A stretch of DNA of 64,000 bases from Streptomyces sp. NBC_01283 (GTDB taxonomy: Bacteria; Actinomycetota; Actinomycetes; Streptomycetales; Streptomycetaceae), in NCBI RefSeq assembly GCF_041435335.1, contig NZ_CP108430.1:5307001-5371000 (forward strand). The letters run 5' to 3'. Below, piece after piece: positions 41,232 through 49,982 of this stretch (positions within the stretch are counted from its first letter, which is position 1; every line of letters starts with the position of its first letter). Made by a program: the position numbers and the translations under genes. The notes beneath the pieces are model-generated. The model ran no database searches. It saw only the letters and a list, made by a program, of their open reading frames with translations, and was not told the origin of the DNA.

Positions 41232-41728
41232 CCGCCTACCGCGCGCTCGTCGTCACGGCCTCCAACCGCGCGGCCGCCGGGGTCTACGCCGACCGGGGCG
41301 GGCCGATCATCGCCGAGGCGCTGGCCGCGCTCGGCTTCGACGTCGAGGGCCCCCAGGTCGTCCCCGACGGCGACCCCGTCGAGCAGGCCCTGCGAGCCGG
41401 GGCCGACGCCGGGTACGACGTGATCCTCACCACAGGCGGCACCGGCATCTCGCCCACCGACCGCACCCCCGAGGCCACCCGCGCCGTCATCGACCACGAG
41501 GTGCCCGGCATCCCGGAGGCGATCCGTGCGTACGGCAGGGAGAAGATCCCCACGGCCGTGCTGTCCCGCGGTCTGGCCGGAGTCGCCGGGCGCACGCTCA
41601 TCGTGAACCTGCCGGGCTCCACCGGAGGCGTACGGGACGGCCTCGCCGTCCTGGAGCCCCTGCTGACGCACGCCGTCGAGCAGCTCCGGGGCGGCGACCA
41701 TCCCAGACCCGCTGGTGGTGCGAGCTGA
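41228..41728 (+). CDS. mogA: MogA/MoaB-type molybdenum cofactor protein
   Basis: A 166-aa protein that adenylates molybdopterin before molybdenum insertion. Motifs: VTASNRAAAGVYADRGGPII at the N-terminus, VILTTGGTGISPTDRTPEAT and LIVNLPGSTGGVRDGLAVLE. It starts in an ATGA overlap with moaC. The stop TGA overlaps the probable CTG start of the GNAT gene. The choice between MogA and MoaB names cannot be made from sequence alone. Confidence 0.9.
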   Translation: MTAYRALVVTASNRAAAGVYADRGGPIIAEALAALGFDVEGPQVVPDGDPVEQALRAGADAGYDVILTTGGTGISPTDRTPEATRAVIDHEVPGIPEAIRAYGREKIPTAVLSRGLAGVAGRTLIVNLPGSTGGVRDGLAVLEPLLTHAVEQLRGGDHPRPAGGAS

Positions 41729-42348
41729 ACAGCCCTTCCTGGCCCGTCGAGCTGACGGACGGCGATGTCGCCCTCCGTCCGATAAAGATGCGCGACCAGC
41801 GGCCCTGGCGTGAGGTCAACCGGCGCAACCGGGACTGGCTGCGCCCCTGGGAGGCGACCATCCCGCCGCCCACGCCCAGCGGTCCGATCGTGCACCGGCC
41901 GACGTACCGTCAGATGGTCCGGCACCTGCGCGCAGAGGCGCACGCCGGGCGCATGCTGCCCTTCGTGATCGAGTACCAGGGGCGGCTCGTCGGGCAGTTG
42001 ACGGTCGCCGGGATCACCTGGGGATCGATGTGCTCGGGCCATGTCGGCTACTGGGTCGACCAGTCGGTCGCGGGCCGCGGGGTGATGCCCACCGCCGTCG
42101 CTCTCGCGGTCGACCATTGCTTCCGGTCGGTCGGGCTGCACCGTATCGAGGTCTGTATTCGCCCCGAGAACGGGCCGAGCCGCAGGGTCGTGGAGAAACT
42201 CGGATTCCGCGAGGAGGGGCTTCGTCCACGCTATCTCCACATCGACGGCGCCTGGCGCGATCATCTTGTCTTCGCGCTGACCGCGGAAGAGGTACCGGAA
42301 GGGTTGCTTCGGCGCTGGCACCAGGCACGACCCCGGAAGACCGCGTAA
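41725..42348 (+). CDS. GNAT N-acetyltransferase, RimJ/RimL type
   Basis: About 207 aa. Similarity to the family appears to start at LNSPSWPVELTDGDVALRPI, which implies a CTG start at 41725 overlapping the mogA stop (CTGA). The first ATG, at 41788, would remove the first beta-strand. The acetyl-CoA motif is VDQSVAGRGVMPTAVALAVD and the C-terminal signature NGPSRRVVEKLGFREEGLRP. RimJ-like enzymes acetylate N-terminal residues of proteins or small amines; the target is unknown. It is coupled to the molybdenum cofactor genes, a conserved order in streptomycetes. Confidence 0.85.
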   Translation: MNSPSWPVELTDGDVALRPIKMRDQRPWREVNRRNRDWLRPWEATIPPPTPSGPIVHRPTYRQMVRHLRAEAHAGRMLPFVIEYQGRLVGQLTVAGITWGSMCSGHVGYWVDQSVAGRGVMPTAVALAVDHCFRSVGLHRIEVCIRPENGPSRRVVEKLGFREEGLRPRYLHIDGAWRDHLVFALTAEEVPEGLLRRWHQARPRKTA

Positions 42349-42545
42349 ATAGAATAAGTGTTTGAAATAATTCGGTGATCGACCGTCTGGGGCCCGACTT
42401 GGTCCCTCTGAGGCATTAATTTCACGGTCCCGGTGGCCTGTTGATCGCATCAGTCACAAAAAAAGTTCGAGATATCAGCCAGATCGTGCGACACACCGGC
42501 GCAATTGGCAGATGGCCTCAAGCAAACCCCTCTACCGTGTGAGGC

Positions 42546-43856
42546 GTGAGCAGCAGCGGCCTCATCTACGCAGTCATCGTCGGGGCCTGGGCCGCCTACT
42601 TGGTGCCGATGTGGCTCCGTAGGCAGGACGAGCTCAATGAAGCCCGTCCGACGGAACGCTTCAGCACCGCCATCCGGCTCCTGTCCGGACGTGCGGGGAT
42701 GGAGCGCCGGTACGCCAAGGACCTGCAAGCGCGCTCGCCCGAAGAGGAGGAGTCGCGCGAACCGGACAACGCCACCGGCGCGGTGGACGTCCGGGCCTTC
42801 GTCGCGCCCCCACTTCGACAGGGCGGCCCGGAAGAGCGGCCTGAACCGCAGGTCAAGGCGCAGGCCAAGCCCCCGGCGCAGCAGCCCCCGGCACGGTCCC
42901 AGGCACAGCCCGCGGCGAAGCCCCCGGCGAGGCCTTCCGTGAAGGCCAAACTGAACCCCCAGGCGCAGGCACAAGCGCAGGCGCACGCACCGGCGCAGGC
43001 GCACCCCCAGGCGAAGGCCCCGGTCCCGACCCCGGCCCCGTCCGGGGCGCGCCCCCAGCAGTCGCCCGCCCAGCGGGCCGCATCGGCGGAAGCCGCCGCG
43101 CGCGCCCGGCGCACGAAGGTGCTCGCGCGCCGACGGCGCACGACGGTGATGCTGTTCATCGCCTTCACGATCGGCACGGTCGTCGCCGCTGTCGGCGGAC
43201 TCGCGTTCCTCTGGGCGCCCGCGGGGCCGGCCGCGCTGCTGAGCGCGTACATCGTGTACCTGCGGGGCCAGGAGCGGCGCCGCTTCACCTACACCATGGA
43301 CCGGCGCCGGGCCGAGGTCGCCGCACAGCGGCTGCGGGAGCGTCAGCCGCGCCGACGTGCGCCGGGCGGCGCGGACGCGGTCGTCGACGACGCGGAGGAA
43401 GGACCGGCCGTCGAGACGGAGACCGGCCTCTCCGCACTCGCCGCCGACCGCCGCGCCCTGGTCGAGCAGACCGACCACGCGGAGTGGGTGGACCAGCAGC
43501 GTGAGCGGCAGCGGCGCCCGGGCCACGGCGACAGCTGGGACCCGGTACCGGTGCCCCTGCCGACGTACGTGACCGCGCCGGTCGCCCCGCGGGCCACCGG
43601 TGACGTCGACTTGGGCGCGCCCGACGCCTGGAGCTCGGCGCGGTCGAGCTCCGTCGAGCCCACCGCCGACGAGGCGGACGAGGACGAGTACGCCGAGTAC
43701 GCCGAGGGCGCGGAAGGCGCCGACGGCGTGGACGGGGTCGGCGGTCGCAGTGACGCACGGCGGGCGGCGTCCGCGCGCCGGGCCCGCGAGCGCGGGCGTA
43801 CGCCGCTCTTCGATCAGTACGACGACGGGCAGCGGCCACGGGCCGCCAACGAGTGA
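42546..43856 (+). CDS. sepX: Divisome protein SepX/GlpR
   Basis: A 436-aa membrane protein starting with GTG at 42546. The N-terminus SSSGLIYAVIVGAWAAYLVP is a TM anchor followed by MWLRRQDELNEARPTERFST, characteristic of SepX/GlpR. A long Ala/Pro/Gln/Lys-rich linker (residues about 90-180) leads to two further TM segments (VMLFIAFTIGTVVAAVGGLA; AALLSAYIVYLRG). An acidic, disordered C-terminal half follows. In Streptomyces, SepX supports hyphal cross-walls and sporulation septa with DynB and FtsZ. The repeats in the linker (AQAQAQAHAPAQAHPQAKAP) are low-complexity. Confidence 0.88.
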   Translation: MSSSGLIYAVIVGAWAAYLVPMWLRRQDELNEARPTERFSTAIRLLSGRAGMERRYAKDLQARSPEEEESREPDNATGAVDVRAFVAPPLRQGGPEERPEPQVKAQAKPPAQQPPARSQAQPAAKPPARPSVKAKLNPQAQAQAQAHAPAQAHPQAKAPVPTPAPSGARPQQSPAQRAASAEAAARARRTKVLARRRRTTVMLFIAFTIGTVVAAVGGLAFLWAPAGPAALLSAYIVYLRGQERRRFTYTMDRRRAEVAAQRLRERQPRRRAPGGADAVVDDAEEGPAVETETGLSALAADRRALVEQTDHAEWVDQQRERQRRPGHGDSWDPVPVPLPTYVTAPVAPRATGDVDLGAPDAWSSARSSSVEPTADEADEDEYAEYAEGAEGADGVDGVGGRSDARRAASARRARERGRTPLFDQYDDGQRPRAANE

Positions 43857-43935
43857 GGTCCGACCAGCCAGGTGACCAGCCAGGAACGGATTTCCGAGCA
43901 CCCGGATCGGGATGCTAGAGTTTCACTCGTTGCAA

Positions 43936-44009
43936 GGGCCTGTGGCGCAGTCTGGTAGCGCACCTCGTTCGCATCGAGGGGGTCTGGGGTTCAAATCCCC
44001 ACAGGTCCA
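43936..44009 (+). tRNA. tRNA-Ala (anticodon CGC)
   Basis: A 74-nt cloverleaf without encoded CCA. The acceptor stem GGGCCTG/CAGGTCC contains the G3-U70 pair that identifies alanine tRNAs, with discriminator A at 44009. The D-arm contains GCGCAG ... GCGC. The anticodon loop is TTCGCAT, giving CGC. The T-arm is GGGGTTCAAATCCCC. It lies between sepX and a terminator. Confidence 0.95.
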
Positions 44010-44018
44010 CTGCACATG

Positions 44019-44055
44019 AGATCCCGTCCAGTTCATCGAACTGGGCGGGATCTTT
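44019..44055 (+). terminator. Terminator after tRNA-Ala
   Basis: AGATCCCG (44019-44026) with CGGGATCT (44046-44053), continued inside by CCAGTTC/GAACTGG, then TTT. A strong intrinsic terminator. Confidence 0.8.
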
Positions 44056-44085
44056 GCTGTGCCTCAAGAATGAAGCGCCGGAGAA

Positions 44086-44598
44086 CTACAGCGGCTTCAC
44101 GTAGCAGCGGCTCAGGTCCTCGAAGCGGTAGTGGCCGAACTTCGCGGGGGCCGGGGTGTATCCGGTCGACGTGTAGAGGGCTATGGCCTCCGGCTGCTTC
44201 GTGCCCGTCTCCAGGACCATGCGCGTACGCCCCGCCGCCCTCGCGTGGTCCTCCAGGGCCGCCAGGATGAGGCGGGCCAGGCCGAGGCCGCGGGCCTCCG
44301 GGGTGACGTACATGCGCTTGATCTCGGCGTCGCCGACCGCGTAGCCCTCGTCGTTCTCCTCGTGACCGCGCCAGCCGCCGGTGGCCAGCGGGGTGCCGTT
44401 CTCGTCGTAGGCGAGGAGATACAGACCGCGCGGCGCCGCGAACATGGCCGGGTCGAGGGGTGTGACGTCGCCCTCGTCGCCGTACCGCTCCGCGTATTCG
44501 AGCTGGACGCGGTCGTTGAGCTTGACCGCGTCGGGGTGGTCGAAGGGGGTGGGGCGCAGCTCTATGGTGGCCCGCTGCGACGGTGACTGAATACTCAT
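44086..44598 (-). CDS. GNAT family N-acetyltransferase
   Basis: A 170-aa acetyltransferase from ATG 44598 (MSIQSPSQRATIELRP); an ATG at 44607 is also possible. The acetyl-CoA fold is visible as AEIKRMYVTPEARGLGLARL followed by ILAALEDHARAAGRTRMVLE and TGTKQPEAIALYTSTGYTPA. A short acidic N-terminal part covers VKLNDRVQLEYAERYGDEGD. Substrate unknown. It is divergent from the exonuclease III gene with about 67 bp between them. Confidence 0.87.
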   Translation of the reverse strand: MSIQSPSQRATIELRPTPFDHPDAVKLNDRVQLEYAERYGDEGDVTPLDPAMFAAPRGLYLLAYDENGTPLATGGWRGHEENDEGYAVGDAEIKRMYVTPEARGLGLARLILAALEDHARAAGRTRMVLETGTKQPEAIALYTSTGYTPAPAKFGHYRFEDLSRCYVKPL

Positions 44599-44665
44599 GC
44601 GAATCATCGTACTTCTATGCGGCGGTGTGGCGGTATCCGTTTAAGTGTGCCGGTATCGTTCCCGG

Positions 44666-45466
44666 ATGCTCACTGTGACCTCTGTGAATGTGAACGGGCT
44701 GCGCGCCGCCGCCAAGAAGGGCTTCGTCGAGTGGCTGGCCGAGACCTCGGCCGACGTGCTCTGCCTCCAGGAGGTGCGGGCCGAGTCCCAGCAGCTCCCG
44801 GAAGAAGTGCGGGAGCCCGAGGGCTGGCACGTCGTGCACGCGCCGGCCGCCGCCAAGGGGCGTGCGGGCGTCTCCCTCTATACGCGCCGTGAGCCGGACC
44901 GCGTACAGATCGGATTCGGGTCGCAGGAGTTCGACGGCAGCGGGCGCTACGTCGAGGCCGATCTGCCCGGTCTCACGGTCGCGAGCCTGTATCTGCCCTC
45001 GGGTGAGGTCGGTACGGAGCGGCAGGACGAGAAGATCCGCTTCATGGGGGAGTTCCTCACCTACCTGAAGGGGCTCAAGCAGCGGGCCGCCGCCGAGGGG
45101 CGCCAGGTCGTGGTCTGCGGAGACTGGAACATCGCGCACCAGGAGGCCGACCTCAAGAACTGGAAGGGCAACAAGAAGAACTCGGGCTTCCTGCCCGAGG
45201 AGCGTGCCTGGCTCAGCGAGGTCTTCGAGGGGGACGCCGGGTACGTCGACGTGGTGCGGGCGCTGCATCCTGATGTCGAGGGGCCCTACTCCTGGTGGTC
45301 CTACCGGGGGCGTGCCTTCGACAACGACACGGGCTGGCGGATCGACTACCACGTGGCGACGCCGGGGCTCGCGGAGCGCGCGGTCAAGGCGTTCGTCGAG
45401 CGGGCGGCCACGCATGAGCAGCGGTGGTCGGACCATGCACCCGTCACGGTGGTCTACGACATGTGA
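44666..45466 (+). CDS. xthA: Exodeoxyribonuclease III
   Basis: A 266-aa AP endonuclease/3'-5' exonuclease for base-excision repair. Motifs in order: VTSVNVNGLRAAAKKGFVEW, LCLQEVRAESQQLP (metal-binding Glu), VVVCGDWNIAHQEADLKNWK (catalytic Asp-Asn), DTGWRIDYHVATP and RWSDHAPVTVVYD (Asp-His pair). ATG 44666 gives the standard N-terminus; an in-frame ATG at 44645 adds seven basic residues. Monocistronic. Confidence 0.93.
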   Translation: MLTVTSVNVNGLRAAAKKGFVEWLAETSADVLCLQEVRAESQQLPEEVREPEGWHVVHAPAAAKGRAGVSLYTRREPDRVQIGFGSQEFDGSGRYVEADLPGLTVASLYLPSGEVGTERQDEKIRFMGEFLTYLKGLKQRAAAEGRQVVVCGDWNIAHQEADLKNWKGNKKNSGFLPEERAWLSEVFEGDAGYVDVVRALHPDVEGPYSWWSYRGRAFDNDTGWRIDYHVATPGLAERAVKAFVERAATHEQRWSDHAPVTVVYDM

Positions 45467-45542
45467 TGCCGCGCGGCGCCATGGCATGTTGCGAGCGCGT
45501 ACCTGACAATGTCTCAACTGTCAGCCGTGTGGGGGAGACTTC

Positions 45543-46577
45543 ATGTCCGGTATGTCGAGGCCGTCTCGTCGAGGTGTGCTGCTCGGGGCTCTGGGTGCCG
45601 GGATCGGCGCCGGTCTTCCGCTGGCCGCCGCGTCGCCCGCCGGCGCCGCCGGAGGGGTACCCCGGGGAACACCGCCGGTGCTCCTCACCGAGCAGGCGAC
45701 GCAGCGGATCCTCGTGCTCGATCCGCGCCGCAGGGTCTGGGACCCGCAGGGTGATCCGTCGGTCGTGCGGTGGGAGTTCTCGCCGATGCGGCGCAAGGGG
45801 TACGAGGACCTGCGGCCGGAAGACAGCTGGGTGTATCCGAGCGAGTCGAAGGTGCGCAGACACAAGGGCCGTACGTTCGTCCTGACCACCGCGTCCTTCG
45901 GTTTCACCGCCGTCGTCCACTACCCCTCCGGCAAGCGCTACTGGGGCGCGGCGATCGGCGCGGGCGACGACCTCTTCAATCCGCACAGCGCGGAGATCCT
46001 GCCGGACGGCAATGTCGCGGTGGCGTGCAGCACGGGTGCGCAGGTCAGGCTGTACGCGGCCTCGCAGGGACCGCATGCCTCGCGGTACGCGGAGGCGGAG
46101 CTGAAGGGTGCGCACGGGCTGCACTGGGACAGGGTGCGCGAGGTGCTGTGGGCCATCGGCGACGACGAGCTGGTCACCTATGCCGTGGGCGGCACGCGGG
46201 CCCGGCCCACGCTGACGCGCCGGTCGTCGCGCGGCCTCCCGGTCGGGACGCCGGGCAGGACCCCGGGCGGCCATGACCTCTTCCCCGTGGCCGGGCGCCC
46301 CGGGCGGCTCTGGGTGACGACGAACGCGTCCGTCTTCCAGTACGACATCGGCCGCGAGTCCTTCGAGCAGGACTTCGCCGGGCACGAGCAGATCGCCCGG
46401 AAGTCGGTGAAGGCCGTCGGCGACGATCCGCGGACGGGGCAGGTTGTCAGCACCGTGCCGGAGAGCGGTCTCGAGGAGACCTGGTGGACGACCAAGGTGA
46501 GCGTGCATCGGCCGGAGAGCGAGTACAAGCTGGTGGACGGCGGGATCTACAAGGCGCGGTGGTTCCTGCCGCGGTAA
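45543..46577 (+). CDS. Tat-exported protein, DUF6528-like beta-propeller
   Basis: A 344-aa secreted protein with a twin-arginine signal (RPSRRGVLLGALGAGIGAGL) ending in AGAA-GG. The mature part repeats beta-strand motifs typical of a propeller: LLTEQATQRILVLDP, VVHYPSGKRYWGAAIG, NPHSAEILPDGNVAVACSTG and HGLHWDRVREVLWAIGDDEL. It resembles from memory the DUF6528 family of secreted proteins. No catalytic residues can be named, and a carbohydrate- or ligand-binding role is only a guess. Confidence 0.72.
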   Translation: MSGMSRPSRRGVLLGALGAGIGAGLPLAAASPAGAAGGVPRGTPPVLLTEQATQRILVLDPRRRVWDPQGDPSVVRWEFSPMRRKGYEDLRPEDSWVYPSESKVRRHKGRTFVLTTASFGFTAVVHYPSGKRYWGAAIGAGDDLFNPHSAEILPDGNVAVACSTGAQVRLYAASQGPHASRYAEAELKGAHGLHWDRVREVLWAIGDDELVTYAVGGTRARPTLTRRSSRGLPVGTPGRTPGGHDLFPVAGRPGRLWVTTNASVFQYDIGRESFEQDFAGHEQIARKSVKAVGDDPRTGQVVSTVPESGLEETWWTTKVSVHRPESEYKLVDGGIYKARWFLPR

Positions 46578-46635
46578 GGGAGGGTGTCGGGCCGTCGGGC
46601 TGTCGGCCCGTCAGGTCGTCAAGTCGGCAAGGCCG

Positions 46636-47304
46636 TCAGGTCTCTTCCGGCTTCTCCGAGGCCAGGCGGCGGTCCAGGGCCATCGACAGTTCCGCCTCCA
46701 CCACGCTCTTCGCCAGCGGGCGAAGGCGTGCGATGTTCACGTCGTCCGCGTCGGCCGCGGTGTGGGCGCGGATCATCGTGATGAACAACTCGGCCAGCCC
46801 GTCCGCGTGTTCGCGTACCCGCTGGCCCGCCTCCAGGACCGCCGCGAGCGGGATGCCCTCGCGGACCAGGGCCGACGAGACGTCCAGGAGGCGGCGGCTC
46901 ACGTGGACGATCTCCTCGCCGTCCGTGCCGAGGTAGCCGAGGTCCAGGGCGGCGGCGAAGTTCTCGGGGGTGACCTCGCCGGCGAAGCGGTCGGCCAGTT
47001 CCTCGGGGGTGAGGCGGACCGGGGTCTCCTCGCTGGGTTCGCCGATGCCGAGGAGTTCGCCGACGTCGCGGCCGTTCTCGAAGGCCTCCGCGAGTTCCGC
47101 GATGCCGCTCAGGGTGTGGCCGCGGTCCAGAAGCGCGGCGATCGTCCGGAGCCTGGCCAGGTGATGGTCGTCGTACCAGGCGATGCGGCCCTCGCGGCGG
47201 GGCGGCGGGATCAGGCCGCGCTCCCGGTAGAAGCGCACGGTGCGCACCGTGATGCCGGCCGCCCTGGCCAGCTCCTCCATGCGGTACTCGCGTGTGTCTG
47301 CCAC
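46636..47304 (-). CDS. MerR-family transcriptional regulator
   Basis: A 222-aa regulator with the MerR helix-turn-helix and wing (MEELARAAGITVRTVRFYRE, then RGLIPPPRREGRIAWYDDHH). The helix LARLRTIAALLDRGHTLSGI follows, then a long helical C-terminal effector or dimer region without obvious metal-binding cysteines. It is divergent from the BVMO - hydrolase - SDR operon (153 bp apart) and is the likely regulator of that operon. Confidence 0.88.
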   Translation of the reverse strand: MADTREYRMEELARAAGITVRTVRFYRERGLIPPPRREGRIAWYDDHHLARLRTIAALLDRGHTLSGIAELAEAFENGRDVGELLGIGEPSEETPVRLTPEELADRFAGEVTPENFAAALDLGYLGTDGEEIVHVSRRLLDVSSALVREGIPLAAVLEAGQRVREHADGLAELFITMIRAHTAADADDVNIARLRPLAKSVVEAELSMALDRRLASEKPEET

Positions 47305-47410
47305 GGAAGCAGCCTATGTGCTGCTGGATCGGGCGTGCGTTCTACCGGCGGTAACTCGATGCGCCAGACCCCTACCCATCAGTACGCAGCTGTTCTACTC
47401 TCCCAATTGC

Positions 47411-47426
47411 GCCAGTGGTCACTGGC
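47411..47426. promoter_or_regulatory. Palindrome in the MerR/BVMO intergenic region
   Basis: GCCAGTG-GT-CACTGGC, a perfect 7-2-7 inverted repeat 31 bp before the BVMO start. It is a candidate operator for the divergent MerR regulator or another repressor of the operon. Confidence 0.45.
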
Positions 47427-47457
47427 AGAGTCGTGAAGCAGTTCGGGAGGCGGCGGC

Positions 47458-49032
47458 ATGGCCGAGGACGAGCGCCAGCAGGAGCGTGAACACGAGCATG
47501 TGCGGGTGGCGGTGGTCGGGTCCGGGTTCGGCGGGCTGGGTGCCGCGGTCCGGCTGCGCCGGGAAGGCATCACCGACTTCGTCGTCCTGGAGCGGGCGAG
47601 CGCCGTGGGCGGCACCTGGCGGGACAACAGCTACCCGGGCTGCGCCTGCGACGTGCCCTCGCACCTGTACTCGTTCTCCTTCGCGCCCAACCCCGACTGG
47701 CCGCGCACCTTCTCGGGCCAGGAGAAGATCCAGGAGTACCTGGAGCAGGTCGCCGACACCTTCCGGCTGCGCCCGCACATCCGCCTCGACACCGAGGTGA
47801 AGCTGATGCGCTGGGACGCGGAGAAGCTGTGGTGGGAGATCGAGACCAGTGGCGGCACCCTGACCGCCGATGTCGTCGTCTCCGCCACCGGGCCACTCTC
47901 CGACCCCAAGCTCCCGGACATCCCCGGCCTCGACACCTTCGAGGGCAAGGTCTTCCACAGCGCGCGCTGGGACCACGACTACGACCTGCGCGGCAAGCGC
48001 GTCGCGATGATCGGCACCGGCGCCTCCGCCATCCAGATCGTGCCCGCGATCCAGCGCGAGGTCGGCAGGCTGACCCTCTTCCAGCGCACCCCGCCCTGGG
48101 TGATGCCGCGCATGGACCGACCCATCAGCAGGGCCGAGCGCTGGCTGCACCGCCAGCTGCCGTTCACCACGCAGGCCCGGCGCGGAATCCTGTGGGGCAT
48201 CCGGGAGTTGCAGGTCCAGGCGTTCACCAAGCGGCCGAACGAGCTCGGCGCGGTGGAGCAGCTGGCCAAGCGGAACATCGCCCGCGCCATCAAGGACCGG
48301 GGCCTGCGGGCCAAGCTGACGCCCTCGTACCGCATCGGGTGCAAGCGGATCCTGCTCTCCAACACGTACTACCCGGCGCTCGCGCAGCCCAATGTGGACG
48401 TCGTCGCCAGCGGGCTCAGCGAGGTGCGCGGCAACACCGTCGTCGCCGCCGACGGCACCGAGACCGAGGTCGACGCGATCATCTTCGGCACGGGATTCCA
48501 TGTGACCGACATGCCGATCGCCCACCGCGTGGTGGGCCCCGACGGCGTGACGATGATGGAGACCTGGAAGGACGGCATGAAGTCGCTGCGCGGCGCGACC
48601 GCCGCGGGCTTCCCCAACTTCATGACGGTCATCGGCCCGAACACCGGCCTCGGCAACTCCTCGATGATCCTGATGATCGAGTCGCAGCTGAACTATCTCG
48701 CCGACTACATGCGGCAGCTGGACGTTCTCGGCGACCGGGCCGCGCTCGCCGTGCGGGCCAGCGCCGTGCACGCCTGGAACGACAAGGTGCAGGAGCGGAT
48801 GAAGCGCACGGTGTGGAACACCGGCGGCTGCAACAGCTGGTACCTCGACGAGAACGGCGTGAACACGACGATCTGGCCGGGCACCACGAGCGAGTTCCGC
48901 GCGGCCACACGGCGGGTCGATCTCGCCGAGTACGAGGTGGTGCGGCCCCCGAAGCGGGACGCGGCGCCGGAGCCCCGCACGCCGGGCAAGAGCACGTCGC
49001 GTACGACGAAGAAGGCCGAGGCAAAGGCATGA
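47458..49032 (+). CDS. Baeyer-Villiger-type flavin monooxygenase
   Basis: A 524-aa FAD/NADPH enzyme. It has an N-terminal Rossmann motif VVGSGFGGLGAA, the BVMO fingerprint FEGKVFHSARW (residues 161-171; FxGxxxHxxxW), and a second dinucleotide motif VAMIGTGASAIQIVPAIQRE. Further typical parts are RDNSYPGCACDVPSHLYSFS and TGFHVTDMP. It inserts oxygen next to a ketone to give an ester or lactone. It overlaps the alpha/beta hydrolase gene by ATGA, and the hydrolase in turn overlaps the SDR gene. The trio resembles the mymA operon layout of mycobacteria. The natural ketone is unknown. Confidence 0.9.
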   Translation: MAEDERQQEREHEHVRVAVVGSGFGGLGAAVRLRREGITDFVVLERASAVGGTWRDNSYPGCACDVPSHLYSFSFAPNPDWPRTFSGQEKIQEYLEQVADTFRLRPHIRLDTEVKLMRWDAEKLWWEIETSGGTLTADVVVSATGPLSDPKLPDIPGLDTFEGKVFHSARWDHDYDLRGKRVAMIGTGASAIQIVPAIQREVGRLTLFQRTPPWVMPRMDRPISRAERWLHRQLPFTTQARRGILWGIRELQVQAFTKRPNELGAVEQLAKRNIARAIKDRGLRAKLTPSYRIGCKRILLSNTYYPALAQPNVDVVASGLSEVRGNTVVAADGTETEVDAIIFGTGFHVTDMPIAHRVVGPDGVTMMETWKDGMKSLRGATAAGFPNFMTVIGPNTGLGNSSMILMIESQLNYLADYMRQLDVLGDRAALAVRASAVHAWNDKVQERMKRTVWNTGGCNSWYLDENGVNTTIWPGTTSEFRAATRRVDLAEYEVVRPPKRDAAPEPRTPGKSTSRTTKKAEAKA

Positions 49033-49982
49033 GCAGGCTGACGCATGTGACGAGCGGGCCGTTCGCGCCGCCGGTGGCCGCGCGGGAGCTGACCGTCGTG
49101 TCGGCGGACGGCGCGCGGCTGCACGCCGAGGTGCACGGACCCGAGGGCGCGCCCGCGGTGGTGCTCGCGCACGGGTGGACCTGCTCGACCGCCTTCTGGG
49201 CGGCGCAGATACGTGAACTGGCCGTAGACCACCGGGTGATCGCGTACGACCAGCGGGGCCACGGGCGCAGTGTCGCGCCGGACGGTGTCGAGGGCTACAG
49301 CACCACCGCCCTCGCCGACGACCTGGAGGCGGTGCTCGCGGCGACACTGGAGCCGGGGGAGCAGGCGGTGGTCGCCGGGCACTCCATGGGCGGCATGACG
49401 ATCATGGCGGCGAGTACGCGACCGGGGTTCCGGGAGCACACGGCCGCCGCTCTGCTGTGCAGCACCGGGAGTTCGCGGCTCGTCGCCGAGTCGACCGTGG
49501 TGCCGCTACGGGCCGGGCGGGTTCGGACGCGGATGACGCGGTCGGTGCTCGGGGCCAAGGCTCCGCTCGGGCCCGTGACGCCGATGGCTCGCAAGGTCCT
49601 CAAGTACGCGACGATGGGGCCGGGTTCGCCTCCCGAGCGGGTCGAGGTGTGCGCGCGGATCGTGCACGGCTGCCCGAGGGTGGTGCGCTACCGCTGGTCG
49701 CACGTGCTCGACGAGCTCGAACTCGACTCGGGCGTACTGGAGTTGTCGGTGCCGACCGCGGTCATCGCGGGCACCTCCGACCGGATGACGCCCGTCGTGC
49801 TGGCGCGGCGCCTGGCGGGGATGCTGCCGGACTCGCTCGGCCTCACCGAGCTGCCGGGCATCGGCCACATGACGCCGGTCGAGGCACCGGAGACGGTCAC
49901 CGAGGGGATCAGGAACCTCGTGAAGAAGTACGTACGCGTGGACGAGCAGCAGGTCCAGGGGCTTGAGGGGAGCAGCGCATGA
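49029..49982 (+). CDS. Alpha/beta hydrolase
   Basis: A 317-aa hydrolase starting in an ATGA overlap. The nucleophile elbow is VVAGHSMGGMTI (Ser119). The oxyanion region is VVLAHGWTCSTAFW and the strand VIAYDQRGHGRSVAPDG follows. The C-terminal acid and histidine are in GTSDRMTPV and PGIGHMTPVEAPE. In this operon it would cleave the ester formed by the monooxygenase. No signal peptide, so cytoplasmic. Confidence 0.88.
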   Translation: MSRLTHVTSGPFAPPVAARELTVVSADGARLHAEVHGPEGAPAVVLAHGWTCSTAFWAAQIRELAVDHRVIAYDQRGHGRSVAPDGVEGYSTTALADDLEAVLAATLEPGEQAVVAGHSMGGMTIMAASTRPGFREHTAAALLCSTGSSRLVAESTVVPLRAGRVRTRMTRSVLGAKAPLGPVTPMARKVLKYATMGPGSPPERVEVCARIVHGCPRVVRYRWSHVLDELELDSGVLELSVPTAVIAGTSDRMTPVVLARRLAGMLPDSLGLTELPGIGHMTPVEAPETVTEGIRNLVKKYVRVDEQQVQGLEGSSA